From Anisus vortex (taxonomy: Eukaryota; Mollusca; Gastropoda; Planorbidae): 64,000 bases of DNA. This document shows positions 1 through 10,334 of the stretch, in pieces. How positions within the stretch are numbered: position 1 is the first letter of the stretch; each line of letters opens with the position of its first letter. The notes beneath the pieces were generated by a model. That model made no database searches and had not been told where the DNA came from. It saw only the letters and a program-made list of their open reading frames with translations. A program made the position numbers and the translations under genes. The stretch is taken from assembly GCA_949126835.1 (NCBI GenBank), contig OX421500.1, positions 26,935,731-26,999,730 on the forward strand, in the 5' to 3' direction.

Positions 1-1089
1 ATCACTTGTCTCTTTTGGTTTACTAGCCTCCTTGGGCTCTGGTTTGTGCACTTTGGGTTTGTCAGCATAATATGGCTTTATGCTGGCGTGAATTATGGCA
101 TAGTTATCTGCCAATCTAGCAGCTTCATGCACATCTTCAACCCCTCGGTCTGAGATGTGAGTTTTAATATCCACTCGAATACAATCATTGAATTCCTCAA
201 ACAATATTAGGTTCTTGAGTTTATCAAACTCACTTACATTCTGTGACCTTAGCCACTGTTCTAACATTTTCTGCTTTTGTCTCAAAAAGTCTACATGAGT
301 TTGATCATATGCCTTCTTTCTGTCTCTAAATAGCTTTCTATATTTTTCTGGTGTCAGGGAATAACTTTTTAGCACCCTATCTTTGATCACTTCATAGTCA
401 TTTATTTCCTCGGGTGTTAAACTCAACACTACGTCCAATGCTTTTCCTTTGTTGAGAGTTGACCTTAACAATAAAGCCATCTTATCATCAGGGAACTGAT
501 AATCTACAGCTATCCTCTCAAAAAGCAAAAAGAAATCTTGAACATCTTCTTCTCTGAATATAGGAAAGTGTTGCTTCATTGCGCTAATATCCATACCATT
601 GCTGTCCCTACGATGGTCAGGTCTGTTAATGCGTGCCATCTCTATCCTTTCTCTGCTTTCAATCCTAATTCTTTCATTTTCCCTTTCAGTTTCTATCCTA
701 ATTCTTTCATTTTCCCTTTCAGTTTCTATCCTCATTCTTTCCAATTCCATTCTCTTCATAGCTAATTGGAATTTTAGGTTTTCACTCAACCCTTCATCTT
801 CATCATTGTTGGATGATCTAGATGACATATTTCTTACCTCGACTCCGTGGGCAATTACCTCGCCCCCACTGGGAGCTACATAACCTTCATTGATATCGTT
901 CTGTCCCACTTCAACTACATTACCAGTGTTCATGGCATTCTGCCCGTTCAAACATGTCATAATTTCTTTGATCAAACGATTACGATTAGGTCTTGCCTGT
1001 CCTGCCTCAATCCCAAAGGACTCAGCTAATTCTTTTAGTTCAGCAAATGACATGGCATTAAGTTTCTCACTTGATATATTCGAAGCCAT
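1..1089 (-). CDS. Gag-like protein of an LTR retrotransposon (partial, open at window edge)
   Basis: The minus strand is open without a stop from an ATG at 1089 down to base 1, exactly 363 codons, and the frame runs off the window. The N-terminal region contains MSFAELKELAESFGIEAGQ, an SAP-like short helix pair. Residues about 130-170 form a charged segment with two tandem copies of a METERENERIRI-type unit, likely a coiled coil. Residues about 185-340 resemble the SCAN/retroviral capsid-like domain of Ty3/Gypsy Gag: HFPIFREEDVQDFFLLFER, then LTPEKYRKLFRDRKK and later HEAARLADNYA. This is the usual first ORF of a Gypsy-type element; protease and reverse transcriptase would lie to the left, outside the window. 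The class is recognised from overall motif order, not from a search. No stop or frameshift is visible, so the copy may be young. Confidence 0.8.
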   Translation of the reverse strand, partial: MASNISSEKLNAMSFAELKELAESFGIEAGQARPNRNRLIKEIMTCLNGQNAMNTGNVVEVGQNDINEGYVAPSGGEVIAHGVEVRNMSSRSSNNDEDEGLSENLKFQLAMKRMELERMRIETERENERIRIETERENERIRIESRERIEMARINRPDHRRDSNGMDISAMKQHFPIFREEDVQDFFLLFERIAVDYQFPDDKMALLLRSTLNKGKALDVVLSLTPEEINDYEVIKDRVLKSYSLTPEKYRKLFRDRKKAYDQTHVDFLRQKQKMLEQWLRSQNVSEFDKLKNLILFEEFNDCIRVDIKTHISDRGVEDVHEAARLADNYAIIHASIKPYYADKPKVHKPEPKEASKPKETSD

Positions 1090-1341
1090 AGTATAGCGTT
1101 CGAAATATTTGTTATAGTAGAGTAGTATATATTGTATAATAAAATATAAAGTTCCAACTTACGATTTGTCCAGAAATTTGCACAATATAATATTACACAC
1201 TTCGTGGAATCTTCACACTTCCCAAGGAATAAATACGCAAACCTGTTCTCTCCTCTTTTTAAAAAAAAGTAGTTTCACAGTCCTAGAAAACTAAACACAA
1301 ATATGCCGCTCTCAGTACTACTAATGTCACAAAATATTTAT
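1090..1341 (-). other. Untranslated leader of the LTR element
   Basis: AT-rich sequence between the Gag-like start codon and the leader repeats. No coding frame is visible. It is interpreted as 5' untranslated leader because it lies between the candidate LTR and the Gag-like ORF on the minus strand. Confidence 0.45.
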
Positions 1342-1515
1342 AGGTCAGGAAAAATATAACTCAAATTTTCCAGACGAGATCAACAAATTTTTTCCAATCC
1401 TAGATCAGGAAAAGTAGAACTCAAATATATCGAACGAGACCACTAAATTTTGTTAATCCTAGGTCAGGAAAAGTAGAACTCAAATATACCGGGCGAGACC
1501 ACCAAATTTTGTTAC
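1342..1515 (-). repeat. Three-copy ~59-bp leader repeat containing primer-binding-site-like sequence
   Basis: Three direct copies start near 1342, 1402 and 1461. On the minus strand each has a core like TGGTGGTCTCG followed by a TATATTTGAGTTCTAC-type stretch and a CCTGACCTAGGATT-type stretch. The copy next to the LTR candidate (about 1480-1505) is the best match to a primer binding site, starting TGG shortly after the LTR terminus. The tRNA it would pair with is not identified. The other two copies have diverged. Confidence 0.6.
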
Positions 1516-2461
1516 GTCCACAATCCCCTTGTGGCCAGAGCTGTGTAGATCTTGCTGATAATTCTCATTAGTCCTAGGGGAGACTTTAATTATTAGTATT
1601 TATGTTTCAGTATTACACGAACTCTTCTTATAGTCCTGGGCACAAACTCAGTATTTGTATTTCAACATTTCCTTTCTTGGGCATTAGAGTAGTAGATAAG
1701 TCTTATAGTAATGTATACAACACAATAGAATAGTAACTTGACGAGGAAGCTTCAGTGTAACTGTTGTTGATAGTTTATTTCAGGTGATATGTTCAATATA
1801 TACAATATATCTATTATGTACAGTTAGAATAAAATAGTGCAAACACAAACGTTCTCAAAGGAACATATTTTGAAACTCTCCGTCTTTCAGACAAAACAAA
1901 TCATTAAATACCATCCGAGTGGTGCAAGGGACAGACCCATTACCTGTAGGGGTGAAAATCATGGTATCATTACAAAACTCATAACAAAACGATAGGAACT
2001 TCCCCTATTAAATAATGAGTCGTTCCCAGACCCTGAGAATTTGAGATCAACACAGAATCCCAACATTACCTAGAACCTTTTGTTTTCCTACTAAACGTCC
2101 TAATATTGTGTGTAGTAAGAAAAGAGAGAGAGAGAAGAATAAACATTGCGTGTTCCAATTCTTGGAAAAACAATATACATGACAATATAAACGTATGATC
2201 TATTGACTTAAAGCTAATAATCTTTTTTCTTAATTCGTTTGCCATTGGAGGGATTGTGAGAAGAAGATACTGACTCTGCTTGATAGATAGTACGCAAATA
2301 AAAATATCGAGCGTTGTCACGGAGATTTGCCTGGTCTAAAAAATTGCCATCGACTTCTAGACCAACGAACCACGTGAGGTAGGGAACTAAACGTGTGAGC
2401 ACTACAGTCACGAGAGCATCTTACTGGCCACACTATCCCGCATCATCACAGCATCTTAACA
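1510..2461 (-). mobile_element. Candidate 5' LTR of the retrotransposon
   Basis: On the minus strand the segment begins TGTTAAGATGCTGTG at 2461 and ends GGACGTAACA at 1510, giving TGTTA...TAACA termini. It lies directly upstream of the primer-site-like repeat and the Gag-like ORF, which is the expected LTR position. The 3' LTR is outside the window, so the ends are inferred from terminal bases only and could be wrong by tens of bases. Confidence 0.45.
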
Positions 2462-2848
2462 TTTTTTATTTTTATTTTCGTTCAGAGCTGATCCAGCAAC
2501 TGCCATTCACTTCATTTAGCTGATCTTACAAATCAGACTTGGAAATCATTAAGAAACAATAATGTTCTTACAAATCTTTATTCAAAACACAAACACAGAT
2601 ATATGTATTTTCTTCAATGAATCAGAATTTAGGAATTGTAGTTATATATAATATACTTTAATTTAAATTTCTATGATGTAGATATCACATCAGCTCCCAT
2701 CTCACTGGGGCTTCTAGCAGAAGTCTCCTCTAACAAAAAATTAATCTTTTTTTATAAAAGATTTCCTAAAATATATTTGGTGCGCTGATCTATACAACTC
2801 CAATAAGGGATACTAAATAAGTAGTGTAATAAAATGCAAATGTCTTAA
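2462..2848. other. AT-rich spacer, no gene recognised
   Basis: No coding frame or repeat family is recognised over most of it. The last ~60 bases (2790-2848) match 20490-20540, which places this spacer in a sequence that also occurs upstream of the full transporter gene. Confidence 0.5.
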
Positions 2849-3416
2849 TAGAGCGTTCGCAATGGGCGTGGCTTAGGTTTTTTGGTGACGTATTTGTGTA
2901 AATAGAAGCCACTTGGTGTACAAAAATGTTGAAGTACTTCTTTATCATGCCAAATTCACATCTTAATATTGGCTATTCTACGCACAAATCATTAGATAAA
3001 TCGTCGTAGATCATCCTACTAGTACAATAGGAAGACTTACAGGGTATTTTTTTCAACGAATTTCAACATTTTAAGCTCAATTCGTCATCTTAATATCTGG
3101 CCGGTAAGTGTTGCATTTGAATGGATTTATTGAAGTGAATTATTGGAGTCATTCGTTATTTTCATTGTAGGCCTAACCGTTCAATAGTAGTATAACATTT
3201 TTAATGTAAGAATCTTCTTGTGATAGGTCTATTAATCTAATAATATAGAATTAATAAAATCCATATTAATACATTAATCCTAATTTTAAACACAAAATAT
3301 CAATAAAAAAAAGCTCGAGCCTATATGAAACTATATTAATACAGTGGCCATTGTGCACCATTACACAAAATAAACAAAAATAACGTGCTTTTTGTCACGT
3401 GATTGCAAACGCCCTA
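2849..3416. mobile_element. MITE-like DNA transposon with imperfect terminal inverted repeats
   Basis: The left end reads GAGCGTTCGCAAT. The right end, reverse-complemented, reads GGGCGTTTGCAAT, an 11 of 13 match. Flanking sequence is found uninterrupted at 20516-20570, an apparent empty site: TGTAATAAAATGCAAATGTC, then CTTAATATAA, then a match to the bases after 3417. The junction is TA-rich, so the target duplication cannot be placed exactly. There is no coding frame, so the element is nonautonomous. The superfamily is not assigned. Confidence 0.6.
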
Positions 3417-3524
3417 TATAATTACTAAATCAATTAAATAATTAAAATAATACATAACTTAGTGTCTAATTACATGTGTATTTCTAAAATAACAAATAGT
3501 TTACGTTTCATTTCATTTCTTCAG

Positions 3525-3654
3525 AATGTGGATGGTGCTGTTTCGTATTTATTTTGATACTTCTCTACTTCCCTTCTAAGCCAGACTTGCCACCTTCAAT
3601 CTCAGCATCCAAGAAGAGAGACGATTATTGGGCAGGGCTGTGGTCATTGAGAAG
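3525..3654 (+). CDS. Copy A exon 9'
   Basis: The acceptor is TTTCTTCAG at 3524. The exon encodes CGWCCFVFILILLYFPSKPD and the cytosolic start DDYWAGLWSLR. The first donor is AAG|GTACAT at 3654/3655, which is also the first unit of the 33-bp array. Confidence 0.75.
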
Positions 3655-4035
3655 GTACATATGTTATTGTCTGTGGTCATTGAGAAGTTACATATGTTAT
3701 TGTCTGTGGTCATTGAGAAGGTACATATGTTACTGTCTGTGGTCATTGAGAAGGTACATATGTTATTGTCTGTGGTCATTGAGAAGGTACATATGTTGTT
3801 GTCTGTGGTCATTGAGATGGTACATATGTTATTGTCGGTGGGCATTGAGAAGGTAGATATGTTATTATCTGTGGTCATTGATAAGGTACATATGTTATTC
3901 TCTGTGGTCATTGAGAAAGGAAAACGTGTTATTGTCTGAGGTCAATGAAAAAGTAAACATGTTATGTTTGTGGTCAATGAGAAAGTAGACATTAATGTCT
4001 GTGGTCATTAAGAAAATGAACATGTTATTGTCTGA
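3641..4035. repeat. 33-bp minisatellite over the exon 9' donor (~12 units, decaying rightward)
   Basis: The unit runs TGGTCATTGAGAAGGTACAT then ATGTTATTGTCTG. It comprises the last 14 nt of the exon, the donor GTACAT and 13 further intronic bases. Units are regular to about 3900, then diverge. Orthologous to the array at 33630-34395. Confidence 0.95.
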
Positions 4036-4135
4036 GCTAATTCACTGATTGTACATTAATATATATATAACTAAGCTTATGAACGGGCGGAAAGAGCATA
4101 AAACATACACATATTTTGATTGTTATTACAGACAG

Positions 4136-4292
4136 ACGTAAGAAAATAGTAATTGAAAAGTCTGTTTATTTAAAATATTACAGAAATCCTAACTTTGTGT
4201 TAGTTGCCATTGTTTTTGGTGTATCAACTGGAGTAGTTGCCGTTTGGTCGGCATTATTGAACGTAAACTTACATCCTTATAACATCAGCGAG
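4136..4292 (+). CDS. Copy A exon 10'
   Basis: Encodes FVLVAIVFGVSTGVVAVW, a transmembrane helix, and ends NISE|GTAAGT. Relative to the full gene the acceptor carries a 4-base ACAG duplication (TTACAGACAG). Only the second AG, at 4135, keeps the reading frame and the 157-nt length. Confidence 0.75.
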
Positions 4293-4608
4293 GTAAGTTA
4301 TTTCTTGTGAAACATTAATTGTAGAAATAATATGAATTCATACAATTATACAACTTATTGGTATTCTCGAACAAAGACACATGTAATGTAAATTATTATT
4401 AACCCTTAAAAATACAGTTTTGTCAATAAAGCTATCTGCAATATAGACACTTTACATTTAAACTATTTTCTTTCATTTGTTATAAAATCTAAGTTATATT
4501 TTATAAATATAATCACAATCAATTGGACATTATGTGATGTTATATTAAAGCTGATTATTATATTGTTTCACTGTATTTTATATATATATTATAGTCTTTA
4601 TATCATAG

Positions 4609-4676
4609 GCTGAAGCTGGTTGGATTGGATTCTATTCTACTATATCTGGAAGTATTTGTTCTGTGATCATTGCAAG
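4609..4676 (+). CDS. Copy A exon 11'
   Basis: The acceptor is ATCATAG. The exon encodes AEAGWIGFYSTISGSICSV and ends GCAAG|GTATT. Same length and phase as exon 11 of the full gene. Confidence 0.75.
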
Positions 4677-5009
4677 GTATTACATTTTAATTGATAGCAA
4701 TAAACTAATCTTAATTAGTGACCTTTATATTGATGCATCTTAGTTTCTCTGTCCGATCCTACCTCACCATTTTGCTTAACCATCTGTAAAGAAATTATTA
4801 GAAGGAGCATGTGTAACATATACGATAAGTTAAGATGTACACATTATATCATGATAATATGTGTACATTTCTGAATTTTACTGTTTCAAATAAGAATAAT
4901 AATCTCTTATATCATATTTCAGTTTCTAAATTACGTCAATGCATATACTAAGTATGTTTTCAAAATTTAAAATTTTAACTTCAAAATTATTCTGTTCTTT
5001 TAAAATTAG

Positions 5010-5128
5010 ATTTGCCGACAAATTTGCTCAACGTATCAAGATGTACATTATCATTTTTTTCTCAATTGGCGCCCTGTGTTTTACTCTATTTGCACTCATG
5101 TTAATTGGCGAAATAGAATTTTCCAGTG
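5010..5128 (+). CDS. Copy A exon 12'
   Basis: The acceptor is AAAATTAG. The exon encodes FADKFAQRIKMYIIIFF and a hydrophobic segment, and ends CCAGTG|GTAAGC. Confidence 0.75.
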
Positions 5129-5635
5129 GTAAGCATTTTTTTCTAAATATATAAATTATGTTCTTGTCTAGTTTAATGTCATAGTGACAATTGTGACCAT
5201 CGTAAACACTGAAGGTTTCACGCGGTAGACTAGCACGTGGAGTTACCACTCTTGATTTTGAAGACAAAAATGTGTCCCGTCGGTCTGGATTGTGTTCCTG
5301 TGACTATCCAGCTCTGATAAGGAACGCAGAGGTGGCTGGAATAGATCTTAAGTTTTTAACAACATGGTTTTGTGGGGGTTTTTTTTGGTAGCATGTCGAG
5401 CATAATATGGCATCAAGGAATCTTCACAATGTCACCATAACCTGGACTATATAAATTAATTGCAAGATCCATGATGTCACTTTAAAGAAAAAGTCTTCTA
5501 ACTTGGCCCCTAGAGTCTCGAGAGAGAGAAACAACAACTAGTCTATAAGAAATGGAATTGATGTAAAACCTAGTCAAATTATGTAATAGTGGAGATGAGG
5601 AAGTGACGTCAAATCCACAAAATTCTTGTCGATCA

Positions 5636-6233
5636 CTATTGATAAGTCTTAACGTGTATGCATGCATAAAAGTTCACAAGAAAAAACATTTCCGGTCAAA
5701 TTCGATCATTTTATTCCAAATATGTCTGTGTGCTAGGTTACTAATTGTACGAACATTTGTTGGGGATTAAAGTTTCTTTCATTTCCAAAAGATGTTTACA
5801 AAAGAAAACAATGAATTGTGAAAGTCAGAAGGGAATAATCACCTTTTTATAATATCAAACTTATTGCTTAATGCAAAAGAATTTTTGTTATTCGTTTTTA
5901 TGAACACGAATTTTGTTTTTCAATAACCAAGAAAACGCAACTCATGACTAATTTATTTTATAAACAAGCTACATGCGACTAACACTTGAGTATTAATTAT
6001 CGCCTACTAACTTTTGGTGTTAAAAACGGATTCCCCATAACTAATCTTGTATCCTATGTATAATTCTAAAAGACTACAACTAGCCGTCGAGGTTGAAATC
6101 AACTGTCAAAAAACAGCAAAAGCATGCTTTTTTGTTTACGAAATGCCTAAAATAATTAAACATTTAAAAATAGAACCGGAAGTTTACGATCTCACCAGTT
6201 CAAAAGATCACGCCTAATTAAGACACGTCAATT
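5636..6233. mobile_element. MITE insertion in intron 12' (family of 22475-23052)
   Basis: About 600 bases begin near TGATAAGTCTTAAC and end near TTAAGACACGTCAA. The segment is missing from intron 12 of the full gene, where CACTATTAATTTATAA is continuous near 43550, so it is an insertion in copy A or a clean loss in copy B. A second copy with perfect 21-bp inverted ends lies at 22475-23052. No coding frame. Confidence 0.75.
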
Positions 6234-6486
6234 AACTTATAATCTCGAAGCCCACAAGAGAATAAATGCATATGTATAGACCTAATTCACCTAATAGATA
6301 ACTAGCTAGATAGAGCAAGAATCAAGAAAGTTTATACATAACTTGATTTACATATAGAATAAAAATAACATATAATCATATTCCATATTCTCTAGTTTCT
6401 ATTATTATTGCAACTGGAAAGTTTTTTTTTTGATGCCATTCATTGATAACATCAATAAATTAAAGAATTAAAATTCCTACTTTCAG

Positions 6487-6669
6487 CATTGCTATACTGC
6501 ACAATTATTGGCGGCGTTAGTGTTATCAATTGCTCAGCTCCCTTGCTGTTTGAGTTCAGCTGTGAACTGTCGTATCCCACAAGTGAGGAGGCGGCTAATG
6601 GACTTTTAGCTTTGCTCAACAACGTTGGGGGAGTTATATTCTTGGTGATTTTTGCCTTCCCTGATGTCG
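6487..6669 (+). CDS. Copy A exon 13'
   Basis: The acceptor is CTTTCAG. The exon encodes IIGGVSVINCSAPLLFEF and NGLLALLNNVGGVIFLVIF, two hydrophobic helices, and ends GATGTCG|GTGAGT. Confidence 0.75.
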
Positions 6670-7027
6670 GTGAGTGTTATAGTGAAATTGTGAATGCAGT
6701 AGTGAAGTGGTGAATGCGGTAGTGAAGTGGTGAATGCAGTAGTGAAGTAGTGAGCGCAGTAATGAAGTTGTGAATGCAGTAGTGAGGTGGTGAATGCTCT
6801 AGTGAATCGGTAACTGCAGTACTGAAGTGGTGAATACAGAAGTAAAAGGTTGAATGCAGAACTGAAGTGGTGAATGCAGTACTGAAGTGGTGAATGCAGT
6901 ACTGAAGTGGTGAATGCAGTAATGAAGTGGTGAATGCAGTAGTGATGTGGTGAATGCGGTAGTGAAATGGTGACTGTAGCAGTTAAGTGATGAATGCAGT
7001 TGTAAAGTGGTGAATGCAGCAGTGAAG
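6670..7027. repeat. 20-bp minisatellite starting at the exon 13' donor (~18 units)
   Basis: The unit is GTGAATGCAGTAGTGAAGTG. The donor itself, GTGAGTGTTATAGTGAAATT, is recognisably the first unit. The array is three times shorter than the paralogous one at 43979-45060. Confidence 0.93.
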
Positions 7028-8127
7028 TGCAGAAAAAATCTTTAAGCTTTGGTAGTTTAAAGATCTTCAGAAGATATATTTTAGCGTTAGTGGTTTTTTT
7101 ATCTTTAGAAGAAATCTTTTAGCTTTGGTAGTTTTGTTTTTCATTAGAAGAGATATTTTAGCTTTGGTTGTTTTATTCTATCTTTATAAGATATTTTCTG
7201 TAAATTATAGTCCAGTTGTCATTTGGAGATCTTTTTTGACTTGCTTTTTTTGTTTGTTAAACTATATTCTTACGAATGATATTTATATTTATTCCTGCAT
7301 ACGTTTGGTATCTCATTTTATGCTAATCTTTTTCAAAATGAGGGGAGTGGAGGGAGAATATTATTATTATTGGCTTGTTTTATAGCTATAACACACATTT
7401 TAATATTATTTTCGTTTTTTTTTGTTTTATATATAAAACATTATTTTAAAAAATTTGACATTTTTCCAAAACTATATTTTTGCTAATGTGTGTTGCATTC
7501 GATATTAAACGAAATGAAACAAGAAAATGATTTATAATTTAAAAACAACATATTATTACATGTTCACTTTGAAGAATATCAATTTCTGTTATTAATATTT
7601 ACTATTTTAATGAATTCATTTATTTTTTTTAAACTTTACACAATTGTCCCTATATTTTACCCGGAAAATCTAATGTACATTTTTTTTTACTGACTTCAGT
7701 TTACACATTTAGTTTTGAACCAGTTTATTTGTCTCCACTATCAAAATGAAATTTCGTTTTAAAATTCAACACACACTTTTCATACTGTGATAAACTCGTA
7801 CAATGCATCAAATGAAATATGTTGAAACGCTGTAGCATAGCTCATGTGATAATGTTAATTATTATCATTTATAACCTTAAATGTATTCGCCATTTTGTTT
7901 GTAACTGCTTCTTTACACGTATATTATAACTTTTCTTAAAGTTTTTTTCCAATAATTATTTTAAACGTACAATCCAGAAGAAACGAGAAGGACAACTTAT
8001 TAGCTGTTAGCATGCTTAATAAATAAGAAATCTTACAATGGTACACTATTATGAAAATGTTGACGATCCATTGGTCTATCAGATAACGTTTTTTTAAATG
8101 TCTGTTCGTTGCTTCAAAAGTACAGTG
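7028..8127. other. Intron 13' interior, no gene recognised
   Basis: AT-rich sequence colinear with 45061-46180 of the full gene. It contains three degenerate copies of a TCTTTAGAAGA/AGCTTTGGTAGTTTT motif at 7038-7180. No coding frame is convincing. Confidence 0.6.
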
Positions 8128-8728
8128 GCTCTATGTTATTTCCTGTGTTTCTATGTTATTACAGTGGCTCTGTTATTTCCTGTGGCCCTGTGGCTCTATG
8201 TTATTAGAGTGTCTCTATGTTATTTCCTGTGTTTCTATGTTATTACAGTGGCTCTATGTTATTTCCTGTGGCTCAATGTTATTACAGTGGCTCTATGTTA
8301 TTTCCTGTGTCTCTATGTTATTACAGTGGCTCTGTTATTTCCTGTTTCTCTATGTTATTAGAGTGTCTCTATGTTATTTCCTGTGTTTCTATGTTATTAC
8401 AGTGGCTCTATGTTATTTCCTGTGGCTCAATGTTATTACAGTGGCTCTATGTTATTTCCTGTGTCTCTATGTTATTACAGTGTCTCTATGTTATTTCCTG
8501 TGGCTCAATGTTATTACAGTGTCTATATGTTATTTCCTGTGTCTCTATGTTATTTCCTGTGGCTCAATGTTATTACAGTGTCTCTATGTTATTTCCTGTG
8601 TCTCTATGTTATAACAGAGTCTCTTTGTTATTTCCTATGTCTCTATGTTTTTACAGTGTCTCTATGTTATTTCCTATGTCTCTATGTTATTACAGTGTCT
8701 CTATGTTATTTCCTGTGTCTCTATTCAG
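8128..8728. repeat. ~39-bp dimeric minisatellite ending at the exon 14' acceptor
   Basis: Two half-units alternate: CTCTATGTTATTTCCTGTGT and TCTATGTTATTACAGTGGC. About ten copies of ATTACAG, an acceptor-like end after a T-rich run, precede the true acceptor CTCTATTCAG at 8728. The paralogous position at 46192-46258 holds under two units, so the array expanded in copy A or contracted in copy B. Long open frames through the array reflect its period and are not genes. Confidence 0.93.
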
Positions 8729-8889
8729 GTTCCATGTGGATGAACTGGGCAGTCATTGGTTCTGTTGGATCATGTCTTCCGCTACTGGCTTTATTGAAAA
8801 GCAGATTTAAACGACTTGAGGTAGACGAGAAAGTAAACTTGGAGACGGTAGCAGATCAAGAGATTAACGTAGTATCCAGTAGCCCCTAA
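8729..8889 (+). CDS. Copy A exon 14' (last coding exon)
   Basis: Encodes GSMWMNWAVIGSVGSCLPLL, then a hydrophilic cytosolic tail LEVDEKVNLETVADQEINV ending with TAA. The C-terminal tail differs from the full copy at three positions. Confidence 0.75.
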
Positions 8890-9778
8890 GCTACAGCAGA
8901 TTACGAGATTAACTTAGTAGCAACTAGCCCCTAAGTGACAGCAGATTAATAGAATAACGTAGTCGCAACTCGCTCCTAAGTGGCAGCGCTCAAAGACGAA
9001 CGAAGATATAATTTAAAGAATTCGACATTCCTTTTGTGGGAATCTGTGACGTCGAAAGAAGGAATTGTTTTTAAAACTCACTTTCAGCATCAATCATCTT
9101 TTAATATTTATATACTATAATAACATTTGTTTTAAATGAATAATACAATTTTATACTGTTATTAAACGCATGCACTATATACAAAAATATCTTTACCATG
9201 TACCTTAAAGTAAAAAGGTTAAATTATTAAAAACTTCAGAAAAAAAAAACACAAAGTGACACATTTGTATCATTTGTTTAAATTTAATTGACATTTATTT
9301 ATTCAATAAACATGAGATTATAATTAACATGATCGTTTTCTATTTCTGTCTAACACGACTTGTCAAGAAACAATGTCAACTATATAAAAGAAAACATGTG
9401 TCTAGAAATTAGTAATTAAAAAAAACAACAATCTCTTTCATGACTGGTCCTAGGTAAACTGTAATTCATTTATAGACAATGCTCTCAACGAAATGTAATC
9501 TACATAATATTTCATTACAAATAGCCACGTTTACATCAATGTCTGGACTTTAATGTGAGATATTTTAAAATAAAACAAAGTACAGTTGTCATAAAATAAA
9601 ACCTTTCAATTTCCATACGTCATACAAATAGTCAGCAAGAAAAAAAACAAAACAAAAATTCTTTTCCTTTAAATATTTATATTGTATTTACTTATATTTA
9701 TCATAATCGTGATATCAAAACAAAAAAAGTGCAACCCATTAGTGGTTAACCAGGTCGACTGAGAGCGGAAATTAGCAA
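8890..9778. other. 3' flank of copy A, colinear with 46424-47265
   Basis: No gene. It begins with an imperfect duplication of the exon tail (AGCAGATTA/ACGTAGTCGCAACT). A candidate poly(A) signal AATAAA at 9305-9310 is conserved at 46800-46805 in the full copy. Homology to the full copy ends at about 9762. Confidence 0.6.
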
Positions 9779-10334
9779 TCTCCAACAGGAGATATCAATA
9801 CGTTTTTACGTCTAAAAAACCTAAACACCAAATATGATTTTTACTAGACGTCAAAACTCTTCTCGTTGAGACAAACGTCGATACACTTCGTCAAAATTGC
9901 TTAGATTTTGGAAATTTTTACGACACTGACGTCAATGGTCACGAATTGTGCACAGAAATCGGAGACTGCAAAATGCTGCTCAGTGCCCGGACTGAAGTTC
10001 TACCGGAAACTCCTTTGGATTGTCGTGGTTTTATTGTTTCATATGGAGATGACGTATTTCCGCATCGCTGCGCATTTCACTGCAAATACTTCTAACAATT
10101 GCTGTTTCAAAAGCAAGCTGTGAGTGGTCCTTCAGCAAACTAAATCTAATTTTGTCTTTGCGTGATTCAATGGGACAAGATCGTCTGAGTGATCTTGCAC
10201 TCCTTAGCATCGAAAGAGAAACACTTGAGAATATTAATTTTGACAACGTGATTGACGAGTTTGTGACAGTCGAATCAAGAAGGATCAATTTGTTGTAGAT
10301 TATGTCTATTCCAGTCATGTAGAACTAGTAGAGT

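Larger units (their letters stand above)
3525..8889 (+). pseudogene. Partial duplicate of SLC49A4-like transporter (exons 9-14 only)
   Basis: Six exons at 3525-3654, 4136-4292, 4609-4676, 5010-5128, 6487-6669 and 8729-8889 have exactly the same lengths and phases as exons 9-14 of the complete gene (130, 157, 68, 119, 183 and 161 nt). All donors are GT, all acceptors AG, and the frame is open to the TAA at 8887-8889. It would encode about 272 residues, the C-terminal half of the transporter with transmembrane helices 6-12. Several residues differ from the complete copy, for example ADKFAQ versus ADIFAQ and LLFEFSCELSYP versus LLYEFSCELAYP, none of them disruptive. No exons 1-8 are found upstream, where the LTR element and a MITE lie. 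It is either a recent pseudogene without a promoter or a 3' part recruited by an upstream exon outside the window. Confidence 0.8.
3458..9762 (+). repeat. Segmental duplication, copy A (paralogue of 33437-47265)
   Basis: Exons, introns and 3' flank align base by base with the second half of the transporter gene. The left limit is about 3458, matching 33437 inside intron 8. The right limit is about 9762, matching about 47265, within the shared ACCAGGTCGACT stretch. Copy A is 6.3 kb and copy B 13.8 kb because copy B gained tandem repeats and mobile elements, mainly in intron 11 (333 versus 7686 bases). Exonic divergence is low, so the event looks recent on an evolutionary scale. Confidence 0.9.

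Noticed and set aside
8098..8889. Tyr/Cys/Phe-rich ORFs upstream of exon 14'
   Set aside because: They read through the 39-bp minisatellite; only the last part is the real exon.
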